Source: Chloroflexota bacterium
Lineage (GTDB): Bacteria; Chloroflexota; Anaerolineae; Aggregatilineales; UBA2796
DNA: 64,000 bases
NCBI GenBank assembly: GCA_021325095.1
Contig: JAJPHV010000147.1
Location: 62,001-126,000, forward strand
Reading direction: 5' to 3'
Below the pieces are notes generated by a model that was not told the origin of the DNA, searched no databases, and saw only the letters and a list, made by a program, of their open reading frames with translations. Shown here one piece after another: positions 23,335-33,343 of this stretch (its first letter is position 1; every line of letters begins with the position of its first letter). Both the position numbers and the translations under genes were made by a program.

Positions 23335-25875
23335 ATGGAGATAACGATGCGCGCCATAGGCCATCGCTGGCAGCGCTTCAAACGCTGGCAAAAGATCGTG
23401 TTCGTGGCCGGACTGCTCATGCTGGGCGGGTTATCGGCGCTTTACGTGTGGATATTTGTCGGGCTGCCGCCCATCGACCAGTTGCAGGCCGGGCTGGCGC
23501 TGCCCAGCACGCGCATCCTGGATCGGCATGGGCGGCTGCTGTACGAGATCATCGATCCCAAAGGCGGGCGGCACACAGCAGTTCCGCTTTCGCAGATACC
23601 TAAAGAGCTGATCCAGGCCACGATTGCTACCGAGGACAAGAATTTCTATGCCACGCCCGGCGTTGATCTGGAAGGGATGATCCGCGCCCTGTGGATCAAC
23701 CTGCAAGGGGGTGAAGTGCGGGCCGGCGGCAGCACGATCACGCAGCAGGTGGCACGCAATCTGCTGCTCGACCCCGAACAACGCGCGGCGCGCACCTTGC
23801 AGCGCAAACTGCGCGAGATGGTGCTGGCCGTGCAGCTTTCGCAGCGCTACAGCCACGACGACATCCTGGCGCTGTATCTTAACCAGGCATATTACGGCAA
23901 CATGGCCTACGGCGTCCAGGCGGCGGCGCAGGTCTATTTCGGCAAGGACGTGCAGGCGCTTGATCTGGCCGAGTGTGCGATGCTGGCCGGGCTGCCGCAG
24001 ACGCCCGCGCGCTACGACCCGCTGACCAACCCCGACGCGGCCAAAGACCGGCAGAAGGTGGTGCTCGGTCTGATGGTCGCTTCGGGTTACATCACCCAAC
24101 AGCAAGCCGACCTGGCGGCGAAAGAACCGCTGCAATACGGCTCCGGGCGCTTTGCGATTCAAGCGCCGCACTTCGTCTTGAAGGTCTGGGATCAGGTCGC
24201 ACAGCAGTTCCCGGATGCGCTGTACCAGGGCGGTCTGGAAGTGACGACCACGCTTGACCTGGACTGGCAGAACGCGGCGCAGGACATCGCCCGGCGGCAC
24301 ATCGACGAACTCAACCATCCACCCGACGGCGGCGAGTCGCACAACGCCACCGATGCGGCACTGGTCGCGCTCGACCCGCACACCGGGCAGGTGCTGGCGA
24401 TGTTGGGCAGCGTCGATTATTTTGACGAGCGGATCAGCGGCGCGGTCAACCTGGCTTACGCGCCCCGCCAGCCCGGTTCGGCGCTCAAGCCGTTCACCTA
24501 CGCGCTGGCCTTCGACCCGACACGGCCCGATCCCTGGACGCCTGCCACGATGATCCTGGATGTGAGCACGCCGTTCATCACGCGCCGTTTGCAGAGCTAT
24601 ACGCCAAGCAACTATGGACTGGTGGAGCACGGCCCGGTGTTGATCCGCGAGGCGCTGGCCTCGTCGTACAACATCCCTGCCGTTGTCGCGCTGGATCACG
24701 TGGGGCTGGATTCGCTGCTGAATCTGCTGCACCGGCTGGGTGTCAGCACGCTGAACGACCCGACGCGCCTTGACCTCTCGGTGACGCTCGGCGGTGGCGA
24801 AGTGCGCCTGATCGACCTGACCGCCGCCTATGCCGCCTTTGCCAACGGCGGTGTGCCCGTCCGCCCGTCGATGATCCTGGAAGTGCGCGACAAGAGCAAC
24901 AACGTTTTATATTCGTGGAAGCAGCCGCCCAAAGCCGATCCCGTGATCGATCCGCGCGTGGCATTCCTGATCACCGACATCCTGAGCGACAACGACGCCC
25001 GCCTGCCCGCCTTTGGCAGCCACAGCGCGCTGTCAATCGGACGCCCGGCGGCGGCCAAGACGGGCACGACCACCGATTTCCGCGATAACTGGACGATGGG
25101 CTATACGCCGAATCTGGTAGTCGGCGTCTGGGTCGGGAATGCCGACAACACGCCGATGGTCGAGGTGTCGGGTGTGTCGGGCGCGGGGCCGATCTGGAAC
25201 GAGTTCATCCGCGAAGTCCTGAAAGGCCAGCCCGAATTGCAGTTCGAGCGCCCGGCGGGCGTGGTGCAGGCCGAGGTGTGCGCGGCGTCGGGGCTGCTGC
25301 CGACGCCGCTCTGCCCGCAGCGGCGGGTCGATTGGTTCATCCAGGGCACGGTGCCCACCCAGTTCGACAACATCTACCAGAAGTTCACCATCGACCGGCA
25401 GACGGGCCTGCTGGCAACCGACCAGACCCCGCCCAGCCGCCGCCTGGAGCGGGTCTATAAGGTGCTGCCCCAGGAGGCGCGCGACTGGGGCCTGCGGCAT
25501 GGCATCGAGCCGCCGCCCGTCGCCGTGCACACCGTTACGGCGGGCGCAGGTGAAGGGCTGCGGCTGCTCACACCCGACCCGTATACCATTTACCAGCTCA
25601 GTCCGGTCATTCCCTTCGACGCCCAAAAAATCCGATTCTCGGTGGCCGTGCCGCCCAAGACGAAGCAGGTGACGTACCTGCTGGACGATCAGCCCATCGA
25701 CACGGTGAACGGTGAACCCTGGTGGACGTGGTGGGCGCTCGTTCCCGGAAAACACACCTTGAAGGCAACAGCCAGACTCGAAGATGGGCGCGTCGAAAGC
25801 AGCGAAGCGACGGTCTTCACCGTGCTGTCCTACGTCCCGCCCGACGAGCGCCCGGCCTCTGGCGAGGTGAAGTGA
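23335..25875 (+). CDS. pbpC: Penicillin-binding protein 1C-like bifunctional peptidoglycan synthase
   Basis: The 846-residue protein has a basic N-terminus, a membrane anchor (about residues 24-46), a GT51 glycosyltransferase domain (ATEDKNFYATPGVD with the catalytic Glu, then GGSTITQQVARNLLL), and a transpeptidase domain with the SxxK in PGSALKPF, SYN in ASSYNIPAV and KTGTTTDFRDNW. The tail (VPPKTKQVTYLLDDQPI, then LVPGKHTLKATARL) resembles the BiPBP_C domain of PbpC. It polymerises and cross-links cell-wall strands outside the membrane. An internal in-frame ATG at 23347 is an alternative start. Confidence 0.92.
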   Translation: MEITMRAIGHRWQRFKRWQKIVFVAGLLMLGGLSALYVWIFVGLPPIDQLQAGLALPSTRILDRHGRLLYEIIDPKGGRHTAVPLSQIPKELIQATIATEDKNFYATPGVDLEGMIRALWINLQGGEVRAGGSTITQQVARNLLLDPEQRAARTLQRKLREMVLAVQLSQRYSHDDILALYLNQAYYGNMAYGVQAAAQVYFGKDVQALDLAECAMLAGLPQTPARYDPLTNPDAAKDRQKVVLGLMVASGYITQQQADLAAKEPLQYGSGRFAIQAPHFVLKVWDQVAQQFPDALYQGGLEVTTTLDLDWQNAAQDIARRHIDELNHPPDGGESHNATDAALVALDPHTGQVLAMLGSVDYFDERISGAVNLAYAPRQPGSALKPFTYALAFDPTRPDPWTPATMILDVSTPFITRRLQSYTPSNYGLVEHGPVLIREALASSYNIPAVVALDHVGLDSLLNLLHRLGVSTLNDPTRLDLSVTLGGGEVRLIDLTAAYAAFANGGVPVRPSMILEVRDKSNNVLYSWKQPPKADPVIDPRVAFLITDILSDNDARLPAFGSHSALSIGRPAAAKTGTTTDFRDNWTMGYTPNLVVGVWVGNADNTPMVEVSGVSGAGPIWNEFIREVLKGQPELQFERPAGVVQAEVCAASGLLPTPLCPQRRVDWFIQGTVPTQFDNIYQKFTIDRQTGLLATDQTPPSRRLERVYKVLPQEARDWGLRHGIEPPPVAVHTVTAGAGEGLRLLTPDPYTIYQLSPVIPFDAQKIRFSVAVPPKTKQVTYLLDDQPIDTVNGEPWWTWWALVPGKHTLKATARLEDGRVESSEATVFTVLSYVPPDERPASGEVK

Positions 25876-26016
25876 TGAACTGGACGTGCGGGTGTACGGC
25901 GATCCGGCCAGGCAATCCGCGACACTCGATAAAGCGTGGCAGCGATCCAATTTCCCCGTCCAAAAGACCTGGCCGATGCTACAATAAGCGCCAGTGAAAA
26001 CCGATAGGGAAATCCT

Positions 26017-26826
26017 ATGGAATCCTGGCGCTTGATCATCGACCCCGCCTGTGACGGGGCCGCGAACATGGCAATTGACGAGTCGATCCTGGAAGCCGTC
26101 GGGCGCGGCGACGTACCGCCCACGCTGCGCCTGTACCGTTGGGAGCCGGCCTGCCTGTCGCTCGGCTATGCGCAACCCGCCGCCGACGCCGACCTGGATC
26201 GTATCCGGGCGCGCGGCTGGCAGATGGTGCGGCGGCTGACGGGCGGGCGGGCCATTCTGCACACCGACGAACTGACGTACAGCGTGGCCCTGCCGCTGTC
26301 GCACCTGCTGGTGGCAGGGACGATTGTGGATAGCTACCGCCGCCTGAGCACGGCCCTGCTGGGGGCGCTGCATAGCCTCGGCCTGGATGCGCACGCCGAC
26401 AGGCGACTGGCGGGTGCAAGCGCGGTTGGTCCGGTGTGCTTCGAGGTTCCCTCCGACTACGAGATCACGGCCAACGGCAAGAAGCTGATTGGCAGCGCGC
26501 AGGTGCGGCGGCATGGTGGAGCCCTGCAACACGGCTCATTGCCGCTGTACGGCGACGGGAGCCGCATCTGCGACGCGCTGGCCTTCGCGGACGAACCGGC
26601 CCGGCAGCGCGCCCGCGAGCGCGTGTTGCAGCGGGCTACCACACTGTCTGAGGCGCTTGGCCGTGCCGTGACCTGGGAGCAGGCTGCGCAGGCCGTCCGC
26701 GAGTCGTTCGCGGCCACCTTCTCGCTGGCGCTCACGCTCGGCCAGCTTACGCCCGGCGAACTACACCGCGCCGGGGTGCTGTGCGATGAACGCTACGCAA
26801 CGGATGCCTGGAACCTGCGGATGTAG
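26017..26826 (+). CDS. lipM: LipM-like octanoyltransferase (lipoate ligase fold)
   Basis: The 269-residue protein belongs to the biotin/lipoate A/B ligase fold. It has NMAIDESILEAV, LRLYRWEPACLSLGYAQP, VRRLTGGRAILHTDELTYS and the lysine region NGKKLIGSAQVRR. The cysteine in GPVCFEVPSDYEI sits where the LipM catalytic cysteine is found, which favours transfer of octanoate from ACP to lipoyl domains over ATP-dependent LplA ligation. There is no C-terminal accessory domain of the LplA type. It lies alone after the PBP gene. Confidence 0.85.
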   Translation: MESWRLIIDPACDGAANMAIDESILEAVGRGDVPPTLRLYRWEPACLSLGYAQPAADADLDRIRARGWQMVRRLTGGRAILHTDELTYSVALPLSHLLVAGTIVDSYRRLSTALLGALHSLGLDAHADRRLAGASAVGPVCFEVPSDYEITANGKKLIGSAQVRRHGGALQHGSLPLYGDGSRICDALAFADEPARQRARERVLQRATTLSEALGRAVTWEQAAQAVRESFAATFSLALTLGQLTPGELHRAGVLCDERYATDAWNLRM

Positions 26827-26927
26827 GGAACTGGTGGCCGAAAGGCGAGTCGTCATCAAACCAAACGCTAACCGTAACGTGATAATGTTGCGATGTCTGG
26901 CCTTCCATCTGGAACAGACCCTATGTT

Positions 26928-28184
26928 ATGCTTACAGTGTCAGAAACAGGCGAGAAACCGTTGGCTGCATTGGCTGAACCCGCTGAACTACTAGCCGCCC
27001 GGACTGGCTTATACATCCCGCCAGAACGTTCGGCCCACCTTGCTTACTGCTTGCGGGCCGCGATGCGCGATGGCGGCTACACCGACCTGGGCAGCTACCT
27101 GAGCGCCCTGCAGGATAACCCGCCCACACACCCGGCCTGGCAGTATCTGTTGCGCCACCTGGCGATTGGCGAAACCTATTTCTTCCGCGACGCCGAAGTC
27201 CTGCAAACGCAGATTTTGCCCCGGCTGATCGAGCGGCGGCGCAGTGACGGCTCCCAGACGCTGCGCATCTGGAGTATCGGCTGTGCGACGGGCGAGGAAC
27301 CGTATACCATCGCCATCCTGCTTCGCGAGCTGCTGCCCGACATCGCCGCCTGGAAGATCAGCATCCTCGGCACCGACCTGAACCTGCACGCTCTGAGCTT
27401 TGCCCGGCGCGGCGTGTACAACGCCTGGTCGATGCGCGGTTCGCCCGACGCGCATCCCGATCTGCTGCGGCGTGGCAACCGCTGGCAGGTTTCGGAAGAC
27501 GTGCGCCGCATGGTCGAGTTCCGCTGCCTGAACCTGATCGACGATCAGATTGCCGTGCACAACGCTGACCTGATCGTGTGCCGGAACGTGCTGCTGTACA
27601 TGGAACGCTCGCGCCACGCTGCGATCCTGGAACGGCTCAAGGGCGCACTGGCGAAAGATGGCGAACTGCTGCTCGACAATACGGCGCTGCCCTCGCCGCG
27701 CAAAGTGGTGGACGTGGCTGCCGCGCCGCGCCGCCCGCCGCTGACCACCAAACATGCCGCCAGACATACTGCGCCTGGCCCGGCCTGGGATGACCCGTTC
27801 CACCGGGCGAAAGAAGCCGCCAACCGCGCGCAGTGGGTGGAAGCGCACCGTTGGCTGGACGAAGCCGAGGCGCAGAACCGCCTGGATTTGCCGATCCACT
27901 ATCTACGCGCCCTGATCTACAACAGCCAGGGCCGCACCGCAGACGCGATCCATACGCTGCGGCGCTGCCTGTACCTGGATCACAACTTTGCGCTCGGCTA
28001 CTTCACACTTGGCAATCTGCACGCGCAGCGCGGCGAACGGGAGCGGGCACGGCAGCATTGGGCGAACGCGGCCTCGCTGCTTGAAGCGCAGTCGCCCGAT
28101 CAGGTCCTTTCCCTGGCCGACGGCATGACGGTTGCCGATGTGCTGACGCTCATCCGTGCCCAGCTTGCGGAGGCGCAGCCATGA
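26928..28184 (+). CDS. cheR: CheR-type MCP methyltransferase with C-terminal TPR
   Basis: The 418-residue protein has a CheR N-domain (about 15-75), and a SAM-dependent methyltransferase domain with LAIGETYFFRD, IWSIGCATGEEPYTIA, ILGTDLNLHAL and DLIVCRNVLLYM. About 120 extra C-terminal residues (ANRAQWVEAHRWLDEAEAQN, then LDHNFALGYFTLGNLHAQ) look like two or three TPR units, as in CheR proteins of non-flagellar systems such as FrzF. It methylates glutamates on the MCPs encoded downstream. The stop overlaps cheW (ATGA). No clear Shine-Dalgarno precedes ATG 26928, so the start is tentative. Confidence 0.92.
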   Translation: MLTVSETGEKPLAALAEPAELLAARTGLYIPPERSAHLAYCLRAAMRDGGYTDLGSYLSALQDNPPTHPAWQYLLRHLAIGETYFFRDAEVLQTQILPRLIERRRSDGSQTLRIWSIGCATGEEPYTIAILLRELLPDIAAWKISILGTDLNLHALSFARRGVYNAWSMRGSPDAHPDLLRRGNRWQVSEDVRRMVEFRCLNLIDDQIAVHNADLIVCRNVLLYMERSRHAAILERLKGALAKDGELLLDNTALPSPRKVVDVAAAPRRPPLTTKHAARHTAPGPAWDDPFHRAKEAANRAQWVEAHRWLDEAEAQNRLDLPIHYLRALIYNSQGRTADAIHTLRRCLYLDHNFALGYFTLGNLHAQRGERERARQHWANAASLLEAQSPDQVLSLADGMTVADVLTLIRAQLAEAQP

Positions 28185-28759
28185 CCAACTGGGAGGAACT
28201 GCGCGCCAAACTGCGCGAGACGGCGGACATCCTCAATCAGAGTGAGCACACCGCCCTCGATACGCTGGAACAGCGCACGCGCCAGCTTGCTCGCACTGTC
28301 GATGGCGCAGAAGCCGCCCAGGACGCCACCCGCGCCCTGACCTTCGCCGTTGGCACGGAACGGTATGCCTGGCTGGTGCGCAGCGTGAGCGCCATTGCGC
28401 GGATTGGACGGGTGACGCCTGTGCCGTCTGCGCCGCTCTATTACCGGGGCGTGACCAGCCTGCGCGGGCAGGTGCTGTCGGTGCTGGATTTGCGTGCCTA
28501 CCTGGGGCTGTCGCCGCTGGATGCCCAGACCGAGTTTATGATCGTCATCGATGGAGCGGGGCTTGAGATCGGCGTGCTGGCAACCGACGTATTCGACGTG
28601 ATGAACGTGCGCCTGAACGCGCTCACGCCGGCGTCCAGCGCCGGTCTGGACGCCGAACTGGTCATCGGCGTGACGGTGGACGGAATGACCATCCTCGATG
28701 CTGAAGCCCTGCTGCGGCGGGAACGCAATCGCGTGGAAGCTGAGAACGAGACAAGGTAG
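28181..28759 (+). CDS. cheW: CheW-like adaptor protein (first)
   Basis: The 192-residue protein has a helical N-terminal extension of about 45 residues and then a CheW domain: LTFAVGTERYAWLVRSVSAIARI, VPSAPLYYRGVTSLRGQVLSVLDLRAYLGL, FMIVIDGAGLEIGVLATDVFDV. CheW couples chemoreceptors to the CheA kinase. It overlaps cheR by four bases and is followed by the first MCP. The N-terminal extension is not typical and might give a choice of receptor. Confidence 0.9.
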   Translation: MTNWEELRAKLRETADILNQSEHTALDTLEQRTRQLARTVDGAEAAQDATRALTFAVGTERYAWLVRSVSAIARIGRVTPVPSAPLYYRGVTSLRGQVLSVLDLRAYLGLSPLDAQTEFMIVIDGAGLEIGVLATDVFDVMNVRLNALTPASSAGLDAELVIGVTVDGMTILDAEALLRRERNRVEAENETR

Positions 28760-28772
28760 ACAGAGCAAGATA

Positions 28773-29876
28773 ATGATGCAACCTCCTCGCTGGCTTCGTG
28801 AATCTCCGTTTATCATGGCCTGGGCGGCGGCTGTCGTCGTGATCGGCGTCGTGCTGCATGTCGAGGCAGGCTGGATTGCGTTTGTGGCGGCGCTGCCGAT
28901 CACGCTCAACGGTCTGTGGTCCATCGTCGTGCAGACGCCAGTTGTGCCCGTCGCTGCACCGGTGGCACTGCCTACGCCGGAAAGCACGGTGCGCGACGCT
29001 GAACGGCTGCGCCAGCTTTCGCGGGAGGTCGAGCGCGCGGCGTCGGCGCTGCTGGCGCTCAGTCCACAACAAAACAGCGGGATGGGCGAGCAGGCTGCCG
29101 TGATCACCCGCGCCACCCGCACACTCGAAGACTTCAACGAAATGGCGGACCGCGCCCGGCGTGAGGCGGTCTATCTGTCGGTCATTTCTCGGCAGACGAC
29201 AAGCGTCACCCAGTCCGGGCAGAGCGCCTTGCAGCAAGCGGTGAACGGCATGAACCAGATGCAGCAGCAGGTGGGCGAGATGATCTCGCTGCTGAATGCG
29301 CTGGCCCGCCACCTGCGGCGCATCAGCGAGATCAACGCCGCTGTGAGTGAGATCGCCACGCAGTCGAATTTCCTGGCCCTGAACGCAGCTATTGAGGCGG
29401 CGCGGGCCGGGGAACAGGGACGCAGCTTCGCTATGGTCGCCAACGAAGTGCGTATGTTGTCCGAGCAGGCGCGCGACGCCGTCGGCCAGATTCGGGAAGT
29501 CCTGGCGCAGATTCACAAGGCCATGCAGCAGACGCTTGAGGCGACAGCCCAGGAGGCCCAGACCGTCGAGGCGGGCGTCAGCCTGACGCAGCAGGCCCAG
29601 GAAGCCATTGAGCGGCTCTCGAAGAACCTGGGCGAATCCACCGGCACGGTGCAGAAGATTATCGCCGCCATCGATCACCAGTCCAGCAGCCTGGAAAGCC
29701 TGGTCAGTGCCATCAACAACGTCGGGCAGGCCACGCTGCAAAGCCAGGCCGGGCTGCGGCTGGCGCAGAACGTGGCCCGCGATCTGAGCAATTTATCCAC
29801 CGAAATCAATGCGCTGGCTTCGAATACGCCCTCCAGCGCAGTACGGATGGGAGCGGACGGAAATGCAAGCAACTAG
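28773..29876 (+). CDS. Methyl-accepting chemotaxis protein without external sensor domain (first)
   Basis: The 367-residue protein starts with two membrane segments (about residues 12-26 and 32-52) joined by only a few residues, so it has no periplasmic sensing domain. A short linker leads to the signalling coiled coil with the hairpin tip SEIATQSNFLALNAAIEAAR, followed by AGEQGRSFAMVANEVRMLSEQA. It must sense membrane state or cytoplasmic partners. Start codons at 28773 or 28776; a longer in-frame start would overlap cheW and is not favoured. It overlaps the next MCP by 14 bases. Confidence 0.9.
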   Translation: MMQPPRWLRESPFIMAWAAAVVVIGVVLHVEAGWIAFVAALPITLNGLWSIVVQTPVVPVAAPVALPTPESTVRDAERLRQLSREVERAASALLALSPQQNSGMGEQAAVITRATRTLEDFNEMADRARREAVYLSVISRQTTSVTQSGQSALQQAVNGMNQMQQQVGEMISLLNALARHLRRISEINAAVSEIATQSNFLALNAAIEAARAGEQGRSFAMVANEVRMLSEQARDAVGQIREVLAQIHKAMQQTLEATAQEAQTVEAGVSLTQQAQEAIERLSKNLGESTGTVQKIIAAIDHQSSSLESLVSAINNVGQATLQSQAGLRLAQNVARDLSNLSTEINALASNTPSSAVRMGADGNASN

Positions 29877-31068
29877 CTCAACGCTTAATACACGGCAAAA
29901 CCTGTGGTTGCTGCTGGTCGGGATCGGCATTGTGCCTTTGCTGCTGCTGACCCTGCTGTGGCCGCTGGCCGAGCGCTTTGCGCCGGGCAGCCAGGTTGTG
30001 CTGGCCCTTGCGCTGGGTGCTGCCGTCGTGGCGGCGGCGTGGCGCATAAGCGCGCTGCCCGTTGGCCCGAATTTCGATGTGCTTATTGCCCAGTATCAAC
30101 AGTTCGCGGAACGGGTGTCGAGCGGCGACCTGACCGCGCGGCTTGATCTGGCCGCGCTTCAGGGATCGCCGGACTTTCTGCGGCTGGCTGCCGACCTGAA
30201 CCGCATGGTGGAGGGGGTTCACACCGTCGTTGCGGAGTTGCGCGAGGCCTCGCGCAGCGTGACCAGCTCCGCGACGAACATCCTGGAAGCGACCAACGAG
30301 CAGATTGCAACGGCCAGCGACCAGGACACGAGTGTCATGCAAACCAGCAGCACCGTCAACGAGGTGCGCGCTACCGTGACCGAGACAGCGGAACGCGCCC
30401 AGGCTGTCGCGGAGATGGCCCAGCTTTCCGTCGAAGTGTCGCGCAACGGTCAGGAATCGATTGCGGCCACCATCGAGGGCATGAACCTGATCCGGCAGCG
30501 TGTGGAAAGCATCGCGGACAACATCCTGATCCTGTCCGAACATACCCAGCAGATTGGCGAGATCATTGCGACGGTCAGCGCGCTGGCCGACCAGACCAAG
30601 CTGCTGGCGCTGAATGCCTCGGTAGAGGCGGCCCGCGCCGGGGAAGAGGGCAAGGGCTTCGCCGTCGTAGCAATGGAAGTGCGCAGCCTGGCCGAACACA
30701 GCCGCGAAGCGACAGCCCAGATCCGCGAAATCCTGGGCGAGATTCAACAGGCGACCAACAGCGCCGTCATGGTGACGGAGCAGGGCACGAAAGGTGTGGA
30801 CGGCGGCGTCCATCTGGTGGATCGGGCCGGTGAAGCGATCCGCGAACTGGCGCACACGATTGAGGAAGCGGCGCAGGCGGCCATCCAGATCGCGGCTTCC
30901 ACCCGCCAGCAGACCGTCGGCATGGATCAATTGACCGACGCCATGATGCGCATCAAGGACTCGACAGCGCAGGCGACGACGACCACCATGAGCGTGGAGC
31001 GCACCGCCCGCGAACTGAACATCGTTGCTCGCAGAATGGAAGACGCGCTCGCGCGTTATACGCTGTAA
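29863..31068 (+). CDS. Methyl-accepting chemotaxis protein without external sensor domain (second)
   Basis: The 401-residue protein has two membrane segments (LLLVGIGIVPLLLLTLLWPL and VVLALALGAAVVAAAW) with a loop of about ten residues, then a HAMP-like stretch (QYQQFAERVSSGDLTARLD) and a long signalling domain with the tip VSALADQTKLLALNASVEAA, followed by RAGEEGKGFAVVAMEVR. Like the first MCP it lacks an external ligand domain. The start inside the preceding gene implies translational coupling. The pair could form mixed receptor arrays feeding one CheA. Confidence 0.9.
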   Translation: MQATSSTLNTRQNLWLLLVGIGIVPLLLLTLLWPLAERFAPGSQVVLALALGAAVVAAAWRISALPVGPNFDVLIAQYQQFAERVSSGDLTARLDLAALQGSPDFLRLAADLNRMVEGVHTVVAELREASRSVTSSATNILEATNEQIATASDQDTSVMQTSSTVNEVRATVTETAERAQAVAEMAQLSVEVSRNGQESIAATIEGMNLIRQRVESIADNILILSEHTQQIGEIIATVSALADQTKLLALNASVEAARAGEEGKGFAVVAMEVRSLAEHSREATAQIREILGEIQQATNSAVMVTEQGTKGVDGGVHLVDRAGEAIRELAHTIEEAAQAAIQIAASTRQQTVGMDQLTDAMMRIKDSTAQATTTTMSVERTARELNIVARRMEDALARYTL

Positions 31069-31074
31069 AAGACT

Positions 31075-33336
31075 GTGGCTACTGAAGACCAGGAACTGCT
31101 CGCGTTATATGCGGTGGAAGCTGCCGAACATCTCGGCACGCTCAATGAAACGCTGCTGCGCCTGGAGACGCTGCAAGGCGAGGCCAAAGCTGCCGAGCGC
31201 CACCGCCAGATCGAGACGCTGGGGCGGGCCGCGCACAGCCTGAAAGGAGCGTCGCGGGCGGTGGGCATGGGCGCGGTGGAAAAGATTGCGCATCGGGTCG
31301 AATCGATATTTGATGCCGTCCGCGCCGACAAACTGGAACTCTCGCCGGGTGTGGCCGACGCGCTCTACGACGCGCTGGATGCGATCCAGGGGCTGCTGGA
31401 CGGCTCGGATGGCGTAGACGTGGATGCGGTGCTGGCAATGCTCAACGAAGCATTGACGCCGGACGCATCCAAAGCAGTCAGCCTGAGCACGCCGTCCGAA
31501 GTGCAGCCAGAACGCCCCTCAGCGCCAGCCCAGGGCGCACTGACCATTATGGAGCCGCCGGCAGCCAGCCCCGCGCCCATCCGTGCCGCCGAAGAATCGA
31601 TCCGGGTGGCTGTCGCCAAGCTCGACGCCCTGATGGCCGACGCCAGCGACCTGCTCATTGCGCGCAGCAGCATCGAACAGCGTTTGCTCGACGTAAGCGC
31701 GCTGCGCAAAACGCATCAGAAATGGCAAAAAGAGTGGCGCAAAGTCCGCACGCTCTATATTCGTATTGCCAGGCAGGGGGCAGCGCCACAGTGGGAGGGC
31801 CTGCTTGAGTTCCTGAACCTGACGCAGCGCTACATGCGCGTTTCCGGCCAGCAGTTGCTGGCGCTGGATCGCGCCCTGTCCGCCGACAGCCTGCGCCTGA
31901 ACCTGATCGCGGATTCGCTGCAAGACAGCATCCGGCGCGTGCGGCTCGTGCCCTTCGAGACGCAGATCGGGCTGTTCCAGCGGGCCGTTCGGGACGTGGC
32001 CCGCGAGGAAAATAAGGAGGTGCGCCTGCAAATCACCGGCGCATCGATTGAACTGGATAAGCGCGTCCTGGAAGCGATCAAAGACCCGATCATGCACCTG
32101 CTGCGCAATGCCGTCGATCACGGCATCGAGCCGCCCGCCGAACGGGCGCGTGCGGGCAAGATGCGCGAGGGCATGATCATTCTGGCCGTGTCGCAGCGCG
32201 GCGGCAACGTCATGATCCTGATCGCCGACGACGGACAGGGCATCGACGTGGCAGCGGTGCGGCAGGCGGCCCGGCGCATCCTGAGCGATACCGAGATCGA
32301 CTCGTTGAGCGATGCCGAAGCGGTGTCGCTGGTCATGCTGCCCGGCCTGTCCACCACGCGGCAGGTCACGACCATTTCCGGGCGTGGGATCGGGCTGGAC
32401 GTGGTGCGGCAAAACGTCGAGGCGCTGCAAGGCCGCATCGACATCGAGAGCGTCCGAGGGGCCGGAACGACCTTCCGGCTGGTGCTGCCCGTCTCGTTGA
32501 GCACGCTGCATTGCATGTTGGCCCGCATTGGCGACGAAACTTACGCTATCCCGACAGCAGCCATCGAACAGATCGTGAATGTGGATAGCCTGGGGCCGGA
32601 CGCGCAGTTCAGCGCCGGAGGCCGGGCCATGATCACCATCCAGGATCGGGCGGTGGGGCTGGCCTCGCTGGCCGAGGTGTTGGATCGGCCCGGCGGCGAC
32701 GAGCGGCGCTATGCGATGGTGCTGGCGACGGGTGACAGGCGCATGGCCTTCCTGGTGGACGACGTGATCACCGAGCAGGAGATGGTCGTCAAGAACCTGA
32801 ACCCGGAACTCTCGCACGTGCGGCACGTGGCGGGCGCAACGCTGCTCGGTTCCGGCGAAGTGGTGATCATCCTGAACGTGAGCGACCTGCTCAAGACGGC
32901 CCAGGCGCAGATCAGCATCCGGCCTGCCACGCCCATCCGCCCGGCGCTTCAGCCATTCGTTGCGCCCAAACCGATCCTGATCGTGGACGACTCGATCACG
33001 ACGCGCACGCTTGAAAAGAACATCCTGGAAGCGGCGGGCTATGAGATCATCACCGCCACGAACGGGTTGGAAGCGCTGGACGTGCTAGAACGTACCGTCT
33101 GCGCGCTGATGGTGGCCGACGTGGAAATGCCGTTCATGAACGGCTTCGAGCTGACGGCCAAAGTGCGGCAGAACGAGCGCTTCAACCAGTTGCCGGTGAT
33201 CCTGGTCACATCGCTGGACTCCGAGGAGCACAAGGCGCAAGGCTTCCAGGCCGGAGCAGACGCTTACATCGTCAAGGGCAATTTTGACCAGGGCGAACTG
33301 CTGCAAACAGTCCGCCAGTTGATAGGGACGAGGTAG
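31075..33336 (+). CDS. cheA: CheA histidine kinase fused to a receiver domain
   Basis: The 753-residue protein reads HPt - linker - dimerisation - HATPase - CheW - REC. The phosphorylated histidine is H54 in RAAHSLKGASRAVG. The kinase core has the N box LLRNAVDHGIE, DDGQGID and GRGIGLDVV. The CheW-like domain follows, then a C-terminal receiver with LIVDDS, phospho-acceptor VADVEMP and the lysine YIVKGN. No separate P2 domain is evident. CheA-REC hybrids are typical of type IV pilus and Frz-like chemosensory systems. The GTG start lies six bases after the MCP stop. Confidence 0.95.
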   Translation: MATEDQELLALYAVEAAEHLGTLNETLLRLETLQGEAKAAERHRQIETLGRAAHSLKGASRAVGMGAVEKIAHRVESIFDAVRADKLELSPGVADALYDALDAIQGLLDGSDGVDVDAVLAMLNEALTPDASKAVSLSTPSEVQPERPSAPAQGALTIMEPPAASPAPIRAAEESIRVAVAKLDALMADASDLLIARSSIEQRLLDVSALRKTHQKWQKEWRKVRTLYIRIARQGAAPQWEGLLEFLNLTQRYMRVSGQQLLALDRALSADSLRLNLIADSLQDSIRRVRLVPFETQIGLFQRAVRDVAREENKEVRLQITGASIELDKRVLEAIKDPIMHLLRNAVDHGIEPPAERARAGKMREGMIILAVSQRGGNVMILIADDGQGIDVAAVRQAARRILSDTEIDSLSDAEAVSLVMLPGLSTTRQVTTISGRGIGLDVVRQNVEALQGRIDIESVRGAGTTFRLVLPVSLSTLHCMLARIGDETYAIPTAAIEQIVNVDSLGPDAQFSAGGRAMITIQDRAVGLASLAEVLDRPGGDERRYAMVLATGDRRMAFLVDDVITEQEMVVKNLNPELSHVRHVAGATLLGSGEVVIILNVSDLLKTAQAQISIRPATPIRPALQPFVAPKPILIVDDSITTRTLEKNILEAAGYEIITATNGLEALDVLERTVCALMVADVEMPFMNGFELTAKVRQNERFNQLPVILVTSLDSEEHKAQGFQAGADAYIVKGNFDQGELLQTVRQLIGTR

Positions 33337-33343
33337 AAAGCCT

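Noticed and set aside
25875..25997. A 40-codon frame overlapping the PBP stop
   Set aside because: It starts with an overlapping ATG but has no similarity, odd composition and no support beyond being open.
23431..26532. Two long minus-strand open frames opposite the PBP and LipM-like genes
   Set aside because: They mirror the coding sequence of strongly supported genes and arise from GC-rich third codon positions.
31519..32826. Open frame of 435 codons opposite cheA
   Set aside because: It is a shadow of the CheA core; no family features and no ribosome site.
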